Assembly (NCBI GenBank): GCA_035362335.1
Contig: DAOSDL010000021.1
Span: 15,484-79,483, forward strand
DNA length: 64,000 nucleotides
Direction of reading: 5' to 3'
Origin: JAOSJT01 sp035362335
GTDB lineage: Bacteria > Bacteroidota > Ignavibacteria > SZUA-365
The stretch's first letter is position 1. Every line of letters starts with the position of its first letter. Below, piece after piece: positions 18,197 to 27,011 of this stretch. Below the pieces are notes generated by a model. It did no database searches. It was not told the origin of the DNA and saw only the letters and a program-made list of their open reading frames with translations. Both the position numbers and the translations under genes were made by a program.

Positions 18197-18350
18197 GATG
18201 GTCGAGAGCCGTGGGTGAGAGGCCGGCGGTGAAGAGAAGTGAGCGCATCACGAGGCTAGAAGCGAGGATGCACGGGCGAAAAGGTAAACAGGCGTGACAT
18301 GTCCGATATATCGCTCAACCCGATGAAGAAGGAATAAAGAGGAGTGAAAG

Positions 18351-18417
18351 TAGCGAGGGGATATTCGATGCTGGATTGAGTGGTCCGAATCCAGTGTCGA
18401 ATATCCCCTGTTCGCTA
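18351..18417. repeat. Long imperfect hairpin between convergent genes
   Basis: GGGGATATTCGA (18357-18368) pairs with TCGAATATCCCC (18397-18408); inside, CTGGATT pairs with AATCCAG beyond a two-base wobble step, and outside, TAGCGA (18351-18356) pairs with TCGCTA (18412-18417) after a 3-nt bulge. Total about 25 bp of stem. No T-run on either side. It may end both convergent transcripts or be a remnant of a small mobile palindromic element. Confidence 0.7.
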
Positions 18418-18493
18418 TCTCTCGTCAAGTTCCGCGCAGCCCGGGATTTTCACCCGTGATCACCGGGGGAGCGAGAGTATCTGACCCGATACG

Positions 18494-21400
18494 CTAGCGC
18501 AGTACCACGCGGCGCGTCCACATGCGGTCGCCCGCGGTGACACGCACAATGTACACCCCACGCGGGAGGCCACCTGTTGCAAGCGTCACCACACGCGATT
18601 CGCCACCGCTCGCACGTTCGCTATGGACGTGCTGGCCGAGCAGGGAGTACAAAGCGACTGTGGCTTCCGCAAAGGGACCCGGTATGCGCACGTGTATCCG
18701 GTCCGTCGCGGGATCGGGATACAGGATGAGTTGGTCTGGAATGCTCAGAGCATCGTTGTCCAGCACGGTAACGGTGAATGGATCGGAGAGCACGTGGCAG
18801 CCGGCGCTGTCCACGATGCTGACCGTGTACACACCGGTTTCCATCAGTCGATGACTGCGCTGCGTCGCCCCGGGAATGGGGGAGTTGTTGCGATACCACT
18901 GCCAGCCCTGTGCATTGGTGGTGCTCAGGAAGTCGCCACCACGCGTGATCACAGGTTTCACCACTCGTCGCATTGGCACGAACACCTCTTCGGACACCGC
19001 TTCACAGCCGGCCAGCGTGAGGATGGTGACAAAATAGGATCCCTCCATGGTGACGGCGATACTGCTGCCAAACTCGCCGGTATTCCATACGTATCGGTCC
19101 ATATTCGCGGGAGCGTCGAGCCACACGGTGTCGCCCGGACAAATGGGCAGCGAACCGCGCACGACGGGGATGAGTGGCTGAACAGCGTCCTCCCAGGTTA
19201 CGCGTACCGTGTCCGACAGCGCCGAACACCCACCGAAGGCCGTCACACGCACCCAGTACTCTCCGCTGTCATGCACCACAATCGTGCGCGTGGAAGCGCC
19301 GTTGCTCCATTCGTAGCTCTCATAGTCCGCACCCGCGTCGAGTGTGATGCCACCTGGCCCGCAGAGCCTGGGTGGTGCGCTCATCACTATCCGTGGCTGC
19401 GGCGCGTCCACCAGGGCGATGTTCACAGCTGCGCTTGTATGCGCGCAGCCGCTGGAATCCGTGACGACAACGTGATAGGAGCCCGCTGTGTTGACAGTCA
19501 GTTCGCGACCGGTGGCGCCGGTGGACCAGCGATAATCCACAAAACCCGCCTCGGCTGTGAGGGTGAGATCCTTGCCGCGGCACAGAGATACATCACGCGC
19601 GGGGAAGATGCCGACATATCGTCTGGGAAGCATGGTGACGGTGATCCAGTCCGAGCGGCGGTCGCAGCCCGCACTATCGATCACTTCGACATAGAAACGC
19701 GTTGTCACGCGATCCTTCGACCAATGTACAGTGTACGTGGGTTGCACCAGGCCCCACCATTTGACGCTTCGAAACGTCCCATCCACCGAGAATACCACGC
19801 TGTCGCCGGGACACAACGCGACATCCGTGCCGGGGAGCACGGTCACCGTCAACTCGTCGATGAGGATCTCGACGGTGTCCGTGGACGCGGCGCAGCCATT
19901 GGCGGATGTCACGATGGCCCAATACAGGCCGGCTGTGTTGACGTTGGTACTCTTTTCCCGCCGATTGTTGGACCAGCGCACGCTGCATCCAGCCGTGTCG
20001 CCGGTAACGGTGAGTTTGCGACTCTTGCCGCGGCAAAAGGTCAACGGTCCATCGGCGGTGATGCGCACACGCGGACGAGGCCAGGCGGCAATGGTGACGG
20101 GATCGGCATCGAGCGTATCACCAGCCGCATCGATGACGCGCAGACCATAGCTCCCGCCTTGCGTGATGGTGATGCTTCGCGTTCGCTCGCCCGTGCTCCA
20201 CAGATATGCGGCAAAGCCCTCGTTGCCGTGCAGGGTGATGTGGTCGCCTTCGCAAAATCCCGTGGCCGACGGCGTTATGAAGGGAAGCAGACGTACAACC
20301 GCGGTGACGGGAGCATTGTTGAACTGTGGGAGTAGGCAGCCCTCGCTGATTACCATCGAATCAATCCGCAAGGCGGTAGCCGCGGAATCCATCAGGGTGA
20401 AGGGCTCCACCAGCAGCGTACACAAGGTGTCCCAACCCCTCAGGTTCAGTGGCGCAGTGCTGCGCAGTAACAAACGACCCGGATCGCTTTGCACGGTGTA
20501 CGGCTGCTGATGCAGGAGATTTCCCGGTCCGGCTTCGATGCGCACCGGTGTGATGGATGCGTCGTAGCTCAGATGCATCTCGAAGGGTCCGAGCCGCTGT
20601 TGCGGCAAACCGACGGGCAATGAGGTGGACAGCAGTACGGGGACGCGGGTCTCCTGTTGCAATGGCGCGCGCGTCCACGGGATGCGCACATTGAGGCGGG
20701 CGAAACTCGAGCTGTCGAGTGGTGCGCGGTAGGTCTTGCTTTTCACATCATTGCCGCCGCAGAAATCCACCAGTTGCATTTCCACCGTGCGCAAGCTCCC
20801 GTCCGGGCAGCCGCGCTCGTAGGTGACGATGCATTCCTGAAATCCCTGAAAAATGATGCTGGAAATCTCCGTGTAGATCGCCACCAGCTGACCCGCGTTT
20901 GGGGTCTGGTAGTAGCGACCTCCGGTAAGTTGGGCGATCATCTCGAGCGCTACATGCTGCGTATGCGCACCCTCCGATATCGTGAAGATGCGAATGCGAT
21001 TCCTGTTGGCCTTGGCAATGATGTCACTGATCGTGATCGCACTGCCCAGGTCGCCGCCGTCGGAGAACAGCAGCAGAGCGCGGCATTGATTCGTTCCCGA
21101 CCGTAGCAATTCATCCAGTCCCGCGTCCACCGCATCCCAGATGCGCGAAGAGCCACCGCTGCGCAGCGCATCGATGCAGGCATGGAGCTGCGGTTTGACG
21201 GTGGTCATAGAGCAGGGGATGAACACATCCGCTGCGGAGGCGACAATCGTCATTTCATCGATGACACCATCAAACACGTCCACCATGGCGTGAGCGTGGC
21301 TGCGTATGCGATCGAACGGCGCGCCGCTCATGCTTCCCGACACGTCCAGCACCACGGCCATGGAAACCGCGCAGCGTGCACTGGGATCGGGACACCACAG

Positions 21401-21640
21401 TGTGAACGCTTCCACATCCTCGCCATTCTCCCGTATGCGGAAATTGTCCTTGGTCATGCTGTAGGCGGGACTGCCGTCGCAACCCGCGGCGAAATACAGC
21501 TCGATGGTGGGCCAATTCACCGTCACGCGTTTGAACGTGAGCATCGGTTGGGCGAGCAGAGGAGAGAATGTGCCAGCCAGCAAAAGGAATACAGCGACCT
21601 GAATCGCAACGCGACGCGGGAACGTGACAATGATGTGCAT
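18494..21640 (-). CDS. VWA-domain surface protein with Ig-like repeats, T9SS cargo
   Basis: A 1048-residue secreted protein. Signal peptide 1-30 (AVFLLLAGTFSPLLA). A von Willebrand factor A domain (about 90-270) has an intact MIDAS: Asp99-Ser101-Ser103 (VVLDVSGSMSG) and the later SDGGD. A cohesin-like beta domain follows at about 325-450 (FEMHLSYDASITPVRIEAG). Then come seven PKD/Ig-like repeats of about 85 residues, most opening with a CxGD-type turn and containing YLWSTGE or YRWSTGA, and each closing near a GC pair. A T9SS tail ends it (LYPDPATDRIHVRIP, RRVVLR). The architecture suggests metal-dependent adhesion. It reads convergently with the subtilase gene; upstream of it lies the WYL regulator in the same orientation, only 42 bp away. 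Confidence 0.9.
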   Translation of the reverse strand: MHIIVTFPRRVAIQVAVFLLLAGTFSPLLAQPMLTFKRVTVNWPTIELYFAAGCDGSPAYSMTKDNFRIRENGEDVEAFTLWCPDPSARCAVSMAVVLDVSGSMSGAPFDRIRSHAHAMVDVFDGVIDEMTIVASAADVFIPCSMTTVKPQLHACIDALRSGGSSRIWDAVDAGLDELLRSGTNQCRALLLFSDGGDLGSAITISDIIAKANRNRIRIFTISEGAHTQHVALEMIAQLTGGRYYQTPNAGQLVAIYTEISSIIFQGFQECIVTYERGCPDGSLRTVEMQLVDFCGGNDVKSKTYRAPLDSSSFARLNVRIPWTRAPLQQETRVPVLLSTSLPVGLPQQRLGPFEMHLSYDASITPVRIEAGPGNLLHQQPYTVQSDPGRLLLRSTAPLNLRGWDTLCTLLVEPFTLMDSAATALRIDSMVISEGCLLPQFNNAPVTAVVRLLPFITPSATGFCEGDHITLHGNEGFAAYLWSTGERTRSITITQGGSYGLRVIDAAGDTLDADPVTIAAWPRPRVRITADGPLTFCRGKSRKLTVTGDTAGCSVRWSNNRREKSTNVNTAGLYWAIVTSANGCAASTDTVEILIDELTVTVLPGTDVALCPGDSVVFSVDGTFRSVKWWGLVQPTYTVHWSKDRVTTRFYVEVIDSAGCDRRSDWITVTMLPRRYVGIFPARDVSLCRGKDLTLTAEAGFVDYRWSTGATGRELTVNTAGSYHVVVTDSSGCAHTSAAVNIALVDAPQPRIVMSAPPRLCGPGGITLDAGADYESYEWSNGASTRTIVVHDSGEYWVRVTAFGGCSALSDTVRVTWEDAVQPLIPVVRGSLPICPGDTVWLDAPANMDRYVWNTGEFGSSIAVTMEGSYFVTILTLAGCEAVSEEVFVPMRRVVKPVITRGGDFLSTTNAQGWQWYRNNSPIPGATQRSHRLMETGVYTVSIVDSAGCHVLSDPFTVTVLDNDALSIPDQLILYPDPATDRIHVRIPGPFAEATVALYSLLGQHVHSERASGGESRVVTLATGGLPRGVYIVRVTAGDRMWTRRVVLR

Positions 21641-21682
21641 TCGGTACCTCCAGGTCTCATTAACACTGGACCCGGTAATAAG

Positions 21683-22669
21683 TTACCGGCGCCCCGGTCG
21701 CCTGTCCGTATGCTTCGCCACCATGGCGCGGGCCGTGTCGCGTATGCGCTTGCGCAGCGTGGCGGGCTCGAGCACTTCGGCATGCGCGCCCCAGCGCAGT
21801 ATCCAGGCGTCCAGCTCCAGCGAGGGTCCGACGTGCATGGTCAGAATCACCCCGCCGTCGCCACTTTCCTCGAAACGCTGACTGTGATGCCAGTGGCGTT
21901 GCTCGATGGAGGGACGCACAGTCGCGTCGAAACGGATGCGCACATCCGTTGGTGCTTCGGCCCAGATGCCGAAATTTTCCTTGAAATGCTGCTCGAGACG
22001 GAAGTTGCTGTCGCGGGTGAATTTCTGCTCCAGTATCTCGACCGCGCGCATGCGGCCCATCACCAGGAAAATGATATGCCTGTGCTTGGGCTGATAGCCG
22101 ACGAGATACAACACGCCATTGTACAGCAGCAGCGAGTAGGGATGCAGGCGAAAGCTCCGCTCGCGATACTGCACGCGGCAAACGTGCCCGGTGAGCATGG
22201 CCTCGAACACGGTTTGCAGCATTCCTCCCGTGTCAATGTCCGCCGTGCCCGCCTGTCGCAGGTACAGGTAGTGACCACTGCCGAAGGGCTCCTGCACGTT
22301 CACCATGTCCGGGGGCAACAACTGTTCAAGCTTGGCGAATACCGCCTTGATATCATCGCCAATGCGCGTACCTCGGAATACACCGGCGAATTGCGACAGG
22401 AGCAGCGCAGCCAGCACCTCGTCCACGTTCAATGCTGCTGGAATATGGTCGAACGGCCGCGTGATGGAATAGAATTGTTCGTTGTGTGGACCCGCCTGCG
22501 AAGTGATGGGAACATCGGCTTCCGAAAGCGTCTTGAGCAACCGCTGAATGCTGCGCTTGCTGAGGCGCCGCTCGAAATGCTCGTGAATACTGCCGACGGT
22601 CACATCGCCGCCGCGCGCCAACATCCAGAGAACGCGCAGTGCGTAATGCAGGCGGGTGTTCGCATCCAT
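21683..22669 (-). CDS. WYL-domain transcriptional regulator
   Basis: A 328-residue regulator. The start at 22669 has AAGGAGG 4-5 bp upstream; a longer frame to 22942 would run into the divergent promoter region. Residues 1-75 form a winged helix-turn-helix (GSIHEHFERRLSKRSIQRLLKTL). A WYL domain covers about 140-240 (VQYRERSFRLHPYSLLLYNGVLYLVGYQ is its sensor core, split here by quoting only its range) and a WCX-like C-terminal part ends at EVLEPATLRKRI. WYL regulators sense nucleotides or ssDNA-like ligands or metabolites. It is divergent from the tetrathionate-reductase-family operon at 22955 across 285 bp, so it may control that operon, itself, or the 18494 gene. Confidence 0.85.
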   Translation of the reverse strand: MDANTRLHYALRVLWMLARGGDVTVGSIHEHFERRLSKRSIQRLLKTLSEADVPITSQAGPHNEQFYSITRPFDHIPAALNVDEVLAALLLSQFAGVFRGTRIGDDIKAVFAKLEQLLPPDMVNVQEPFGSGHYLYLRQAGTADIDTGGMLQTVFEAMLTGHVCRVQYRERSFRLHPYSLLLYNGVLYLVGYQPKHRHIIFLVMGRMRAVEILEQKFTRDSNFRLEQHFKENFGIWAEAPTDVRIRFDATVRPSIEQRHWHHSQRFEESGDGGVILTMHVGPSLELDAWILRWGAHAEVLEPATLRKRIRDTARAMVAKHTDRRPGRR

Positions 22670-22954
22670 GGGACCTCCTTGCGTGATGGATGTGCTAAAA
22701 TACGCCGGATTGCAGCCACGAAGCGAGTGCTTCCGCGGAAGCGGAGGTATCTTGTCCGATTTCGCCGTTGACGAAACGCGGATAGCGGCGCCACCCGCTA
22801 CGTCGCCATGCACGTGGGGGCGTTGAAAAAATTTTTCGCGAATCCCGAATCCTCCCGTATCTTGCCGCATCCCACATCCGATTGCCATATTTCGGGCAAT
22901 CGGGTATGACACTCCAGCCCGCAAGCACCTGACATTCACCATACGTCAGCACCT

Positions 22955-24532
22955 ATGAAAAAAATCCTGCTCATTCTCCTCGGCGTCGCGCTGGTCGCGG
23001 CGTTCGCCGTTTCCGTGTTCATTCCGGACCCGGCTCCATCCGACGACCTCGAGGCGCTTCGTCAGCGCTTCAAGAAAGAACCCGCCAAGGTGGTGGATCA
23101 CTCCAATTTCGCCATCCTGCAGCAGCGCTTCGAGCGGCCGCAGGATGTGACCGCCGCCTGCATCACCTGTCACAATCATCGTCACACCGAAGTCATGCAA
23201 TCCAATCACTGGAATTGGGAGCGTGAGGAGTACATGCCCGGCCGCGGTGTGGTGTACATCGGTAAGAAGAACGTTGTCAACAACTTCTGCATTGGCGCGC
23301 TGGGCAATGAACAAAGCTGCGCGAAATGCCACATCGGTCTCGGCCTCGATGAGAAGGGCATGGTGTACACCGATGCGAAGAACATCGATTGCCTGGTGTG
23401 CCACGACAATTCGGAAACCTACGCCAAGGCGTCCGAACAGGGCGGCGCACCGGTGGCGACGCTGGACTTCGGTGCCATTGCGCGCAATGTCGGCAAGCCC
23501 ATGCGCACCAATTGCGGTGTGTGCCACTTCTACGGCGGCGGCGGCAACAACGTCAAGCATGGCGATCTCGAGGAAGCGCTGTTCCAGCCCGAAAGGGCAG
23601 TGGATGTGCACATGGGCATCGATGGCATGGACATGAGCTGCGTGGATTGCCATGTCACGGAGCAACACAACATTGCGGGCAAGATGTACTCGCTTTCGTC
23701 GATGAATCGCAATCGCGCCACCTGCGAACAATGCCATGGCGAAACCCCGCATGAGGAGGGAATTCTCAACGAGCACACGCTCAAAGTGGCCTGCCAGACC
23801 TGCCACATTCCCACCTATGCGAAAGTCAATGCCACGAAAACGCATTGGGATTGGTCCACGGCCGGCAAATTGCGTGACGGCAAACCCTATGAGGTGGACG
23901 ATGCCGATGGCAACCACACCTATCTCTCCATCAAAGGCAGCTTCACCTGGGGCAAGCAGCTCAAACCGGAGTACACCTGGTTCAATGGCACGGCGTCACA
24001 TTACCTGATGGGCGACACCTACAGCGACTCCACGGAATCCATCGTCCTCAATCCGCTGCACGGCTCCTACGCCGACGAGGATGCGAAAATCATTCCGGTG
24101 AAAATCCACCGCGCCAAGCAGCCCGCCGATCCTGTCAACCGTACGCTCATCCTCCCGCGGCTCTATGCAGACCATGCGGGTGAGGGGGCATTCTGGACGG
24201 ATTACGATTGGGTACGCGCTTCGCGCGAAGGTATGAACACGGCGGGTCTGCCCTTCAGCGGCAAGGTGAGTTTCGTGAACACGGAAATGTACTGGCCGGT
24301 GAATCACATGGTGTCGTCGAAAGAAGAAACCGTGCAATGCACCGAATGCCACACTCGCGAGAATGGACGTCTCGCCGCATTGACGGACTTCTACATGCCC
24401 GGGCGTGATTATTCGGCTCCCGTGGAAACCGGAGGCGTGATTCTTATTCTTCTCACCATGGCCGGCGTGCTGCTGCACGGCGGCATTCGCATCGCTGTGG
24501 CGCGACGCGGCGCAAAAGGAGGTGCCCGATGA
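22955..24532 (+). CDS. Octaheme c-type cytochrome, tetrathionate reductase (OTR) family
   Basis: A 525-residue periplasmic multiheme cytochrome. N-terminal signal anchor (KKILLILLGVALVAAFAVSVF) and a C-terminal helix (about 478-500, VILILLTMAGVLLHGG). Eight CxxCH motifs begin at Cys69, 122, 146, 187, 229, 257, 280 and 462. Family signatures include GKKNVVNNFC before the second heme, CHFYGGGGNNVKHGDL after the fourth and HNIAGKMY. In the Shewanella OTR the second heme is ligated by lysine and binds substrate; that enzyme reduces tetrathionate, nitrite and hydroxylamine in vitro, so the true substrate here is open. First gene of a coupled operon; ATGA overlap with the cytochrome b gene, which would feed quinol electrons to it. 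Confidence 0.9.
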   Translation: MKKILLILLGVALVAAFAVSVFIPDPAPSDDLEALRQRFKKEPAKVVDHSNFAILQQRFERPQDVTAACITCHNHRHTEVMQSNHWNWEREEYMPGRGVVYIGKKNVVNNFCIGALGNEQSCAKCHIGLGLDEKGMVYTDAKNIDCLVCHDNSETYAKASEQGGAPVATLDFGAIARNVGKPMRTNCGVCHFYGGGGNNVKHGDLEEALFQPERAVDVHMGIDGMDMSCVDCHVTEQHNIAGKMYSLSSMNRNRATCEQCHGETPHEEGILNEHTLKVACQTCHIPTYAKVNATKTHWDWSTAGKLRDGKPYEVDDADGNHTYLSIKGSFTWGKQLKPEYTWFNGTASHYLMGDTYSDSTESIVLNPLHGSYADEDAKIIPVKIHRAKQPADPVNRTLILPRLYADHAGEGAFWTDYDWVRASREGMNTAGLPFSGKVSFVNTEMYWPVNHMVSSKEETVQCTECHTRENGRLAALTDFYMPGRDYSAPVETGGVILILLTMAGVLLHGGIRIAVARRGAKGGAR

Positions 24533-25188
24533 AGCAGGTGTATGTGTACCGCGCTTTCGAGCGCTTCTGGCATTGGGCACAGGCGGTGCTCATCATGTTC
24601 CTCGCGGTGACGGGATTCGAGATTCACGGTTCCATCCGCTTCTTCGGCTTTGAAGATGCCGTGGCTTATCACAATGTGGCCGCGTGGGCGCTGATCGTGC
24701 TGGTGGTGTTCGCCATTTTCTGGCATCTCACCACGGGCGAATGGCGGCAATATGTGCCGACGCTCAGCAACATTCGCGCGCAGCTCAACTATTATGTGTT
24801 CGGCATTTTCAAGAATGCGCCGCATCCCACGCGCAAGACCTCGCTCAGCAAACTCAATCCCCTGCAGAAGCTCGTGTACTTCGGACTCAAAGCCCTGATA
24901 CTTCCCGGCATGTTCACCACAGGATTGCTCTACATGTTGTACCGCTATCCGCAGCGGCACGGCGTGGAAGCGCTGAATGTGGATTCGCTGGAAACCATCG
25001 CCGTGCTGCACACCATCGGCGCGTTTCTGCTCATCGCCTTTCTCGTTGCGCATCTGTACCTGATCACCACAGGTAAGACGGTGCTTGGCAATCTCAAGGC
25101 CATGCTCACGGGATACGAAGAGTTGCACGACGAACACGAAGCATCGACCACCACCAACGCCACCACGGAACACGGAGCGGCATCATGA
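24529..25188 (+). CDS. Membrane cytochrome b subunit
   Basis: A 219-residue integral membrane protein of the cytochrome b561/hydrogenase b-type family. Four hydrophobic helices carry candidate heme-ligand His residues (FWHWAQAVLIMFL, YHNVAAWALIVLVV, IFWHLTTGEW, LHTIGAFLLIAFLVAHLY). A Thr/Glu/His-rich cytoplasmic tail follows. Its ATG overlaps the stop of the octaheme cytochrome gene (ATGA, 24529-24532), and its own stop overlaps the next ATG (25185-25188), so all are translationally coupled. It most likely oxidises quinol and hands electrons to the octaheme cytochrome. Confidence 0.87.
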   Translation: MKQVYVYRAFERFWHWAQAVLIMFLAVTGFEIHGSIRFFGFEDAVAYHNVAAWALIVLVVFAIFWHLTTGEWRQYVPTLSNIRAQLNYYVFGIFKNAPHPTRKTSLSKLNPLQKLVYFGLKALILPGMFTTGLLYMLYRYPQRHGVEALNVDSLETIAVLHTIGAFLLIAFLVAHLYLITTGKTVLGNLKAMLTGYEELHDEHEASTTTNATTEHGAAS

Positions 25189-25700
25189 CAGCCAAGCCCT
25201 ACATGAATCCCTACCTCGCCGGTGTGCTGCTCGGATTGCTGCTCACGGCCACCATCTACATCACGGGACGCGGTCTCGGCGCCAGCGGTGCGGTGAAGAG
25301 CGCCACCGTCGCCACCGTGGAAACCGTTGCGCCCTCGCACGCCTCGGGCACGCCTTTTTACAAGGAGTATCAGGAGGAGCATCCCGACGGCGCGTTGAAA
25401 AACTGGCTGGTCTTCGAGGTGATCGGCGTGGTGATCGGCGCCTTCCTCTCGGGGTTGCTTTCGGGACGCCTCGGTCTGAAACTCGAACACGGCCCGCGCA
25501 GCACACGCAATCTCCGCATCGCGGGAGCGTTGCTCGGCGGGGCGCTCTTCGGCTTCGGTGCGCAACTCGGCCGCGGCTGCACCAGTGGCGCCGCGCTCAG
25601 CGGCATGGCGGTGCTGTCCACCGGCGGCATTATCACCATGATGGCAATATTCGGCGGCGCCTATGCGTTCGCGTATTTCTTCCGGAAATTCTGGGTGTAA
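25185..25700 (+). CDS. YeeE/YedE-family sulfur transporter, first half
   Basis: A 171-residue membrane protein. N-terminal helix (LAGVLLGLLLTATIYITG), a periplasmic stretch, then two or three helices around the conserved Cys motif QLGRGCTSGAALSG. Full-length YeeE/YedE (thiosulfate uptake, about 350 residues) contains two such pseudo-symmetric halves; here the halves are separate genes, this and 25710-26900. Overlaps the cytochrome b gene by ATGA. It presumably imports thiosulfate or a related sulfur species together with the next gene product. Confidence 0.82.
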   Translation: MTAKPYMNPYLAGVLLGLLLTATIYITGRGLGASGAVKSATVATVETVAPSHASGTPFYKEYQEEHPDGALKNWLVFEVIGVVIGAFLSGLLSGRLGLKLEHGPRSTRNLRIAGALLGGALFGFGAQLGRGCTSGAALSGMAVLSTGGIITMMAIFGGAYAFAYFFRKFWV

Positions 25701-25709
25701 GGAGGCAGC

Positions 25710-26900
25710 ATGGGACCGCTCGTACCGGATATCATTGGACCAAACCTCAACTTCATCGTCGCGTTGTTCATCGGCGTGGCGTTTGGATGGATTCTCGAAC
25801 AGGCCGGATTTTCCACGTCGAAAAAACTCGTGGGCCTGTTCTACGGCTATGACTTCACCGTGCTGCGCGTGTTTTTCACCGCCGGCATCGTTGCCATGTT
25901 CGGCGTGATTGCGATGCAGCATTTCGGTCTGCTCGATCTGAATCTCGTGTACATCAATCCCACCTTCATCTGGTCGGCCCTTGTGGGCGGTCTGGTGATG
26001 GGACTCGGCTTCGTGGTCGGCGGCTTCTGCCCGGGCACGAGCGTGTGCGCGGCCGCCATTGGCAAAATCGACGCCATGCTCTTCGTGGCGGGATCTTTCC
26101 TCGGCGTGCTGGCCTTTGCCGAGGGCTACCCATTGCTGGAGGGCTTGTACAAATCGGGCAACTGGGGCAATCCGCAGATTTTCGAAACCACCGGCATCGC
26201 CAAGTCGGTCTTTGTGTTTCTGCTCACGACCGTCGCACTCATCGCCTTCTGGGCGGTGTCGCTGGTGGAAGCGCGGGTGAACAAGGAGCAGGTGAACATC
26301 GTGCGGCTTTCGCGTGTGACCGTGGCAGTGGCCTCGGTGGGCGCGCTCATTGCGGTGTCGGGTTTCGTGCTGCCTTCGCAGAAAGAGCATCTGCTGCACA
26401 GCCCGCATCACGCGGGTGCGGCTGGCGGCGCAGCGGTTCCCACTATGTCGGTGGACGAGTTCGCCTTCCGTTTACTCGACAAGGACGCGCGCATACAGAT
26501 TGTGGATTTCCGTTCGCCCGAATCCGTTAAAAAGCAGCCACTGCCGCATGCCGTAGCCTTTACGGTGGACAATCTCTTCGAGAAGGAACCCGCACGCCTG
26601 CTGAACAGGAAAAAAGTCGTGAACGTCTTCGTCTCCGACGATGCCGCGAACGACCGCTTGCTCGCCAAAGTCGCGCAGGATCTGGGCCATGCCAATGTGC
26701 GGGTGATCGAAGGTGGATTGGAGAATTTCCAGCGCAGCATTCTGAATTTCGACACTACCCGCGTTCCCGCATCCCGCGCCGAAGCGGACACCTATCGCTT
26801 CCGCAGCCGTGCCCGCCGCGATCTCCCCGCGGTGATCGCCGCCGCGCAGGGAAGCGGCCCGGTGAAGAAAACCACGAAACGTGTGGTTGGCGGCTGCTGA
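25710..26900 (+). CDS. YeeE/YedE-family second half fused to a degenerate rhodanese domain
   Basis: A 396-residue protein, GGAGG before the ATG. Residues 1-225 hold five or six helices and the Cys motif VVGGFCPGTSVCAAA. Residues about 247-350 have a rhodanese fold (IQIVDFRSPESVKK, VRVIEGGLENFQ), but the loop that should carry the catalytic Cys reads VFVSDDAANDR, with Ser where Cys is expected. The tail is basic and ends VVGGC, a Cys at the very C-terminus. A sulfur-binding role for that terminal Cys is speculation. Genes of this kind couple sulfur import to sulfur relay. Last gene of the operon; a strong terminator follows at 26928-26960. Confidence 0.83.
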   Translation: MGPLVPDIIGPNLNFIVALFIGVAFGWILEQAGFSTSKKLVGLFYGYDFTVLRVFFTAGIVAMFGVIAMQHFGLLDLNLVYINPTFIWSALVGGLVMGLGFVVGGFCPGTSVCAAAIGKIDAMLFVAGSFLGVLAFAEGYPLLEGLYKSGNWGNPQIFETTGIAKSVFVFLLTTVALIAFWAVSLVEARVNKEQVNIVRLSRVTVAVASVGALIAVSGFVLPSQKEHLLHSPHHAGAAGGAAVPTMSVDEFAFRLLDKDARIQIVDFRSPESVKKQPLPHAVAFTVDNLFEKEPARLLNRKKVVNVFVSDDAANDRLLAKVAQDLGHANVRVIEGGLENFQRSILNFDTTRVPASRAEADTYRFRSRARRDLPAVIAAAQGSGPVKKTTKRVVGGC

Positions 26901-26927
26901 GTCGGCACACGCGGTTTCACTTTTCAC

Positions 26928-26960
26928 AACACGCGCGCGGTATAGCACCGCGCGCGTGTT
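26928..26960 (+). terminator. Terminator of the sulfur operon
   Basis: A perfect 14-bp stem (AACACGCGCGCGGT, 26928-26941, with ACCGCGCGCGTGTT, 26947-26960) and a 5-nt loop, followed by TCTTTT. It also sits 51 bp past the end of the convergent comEC gene and may serve both. Confidence 0.85.
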
Positions 26961-27011
26961 TCTTTTACCACTGCTGTCCGCTTGCCGGTACAGACTCCTC
27001 GCCGCAGCACT

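Noticed and set aside
21182..22771. 529-codon plus-strand frame
   Set aside because: Covers the opposite strands of the VWA gene start and the WYL regulator; no recognisable protein features.
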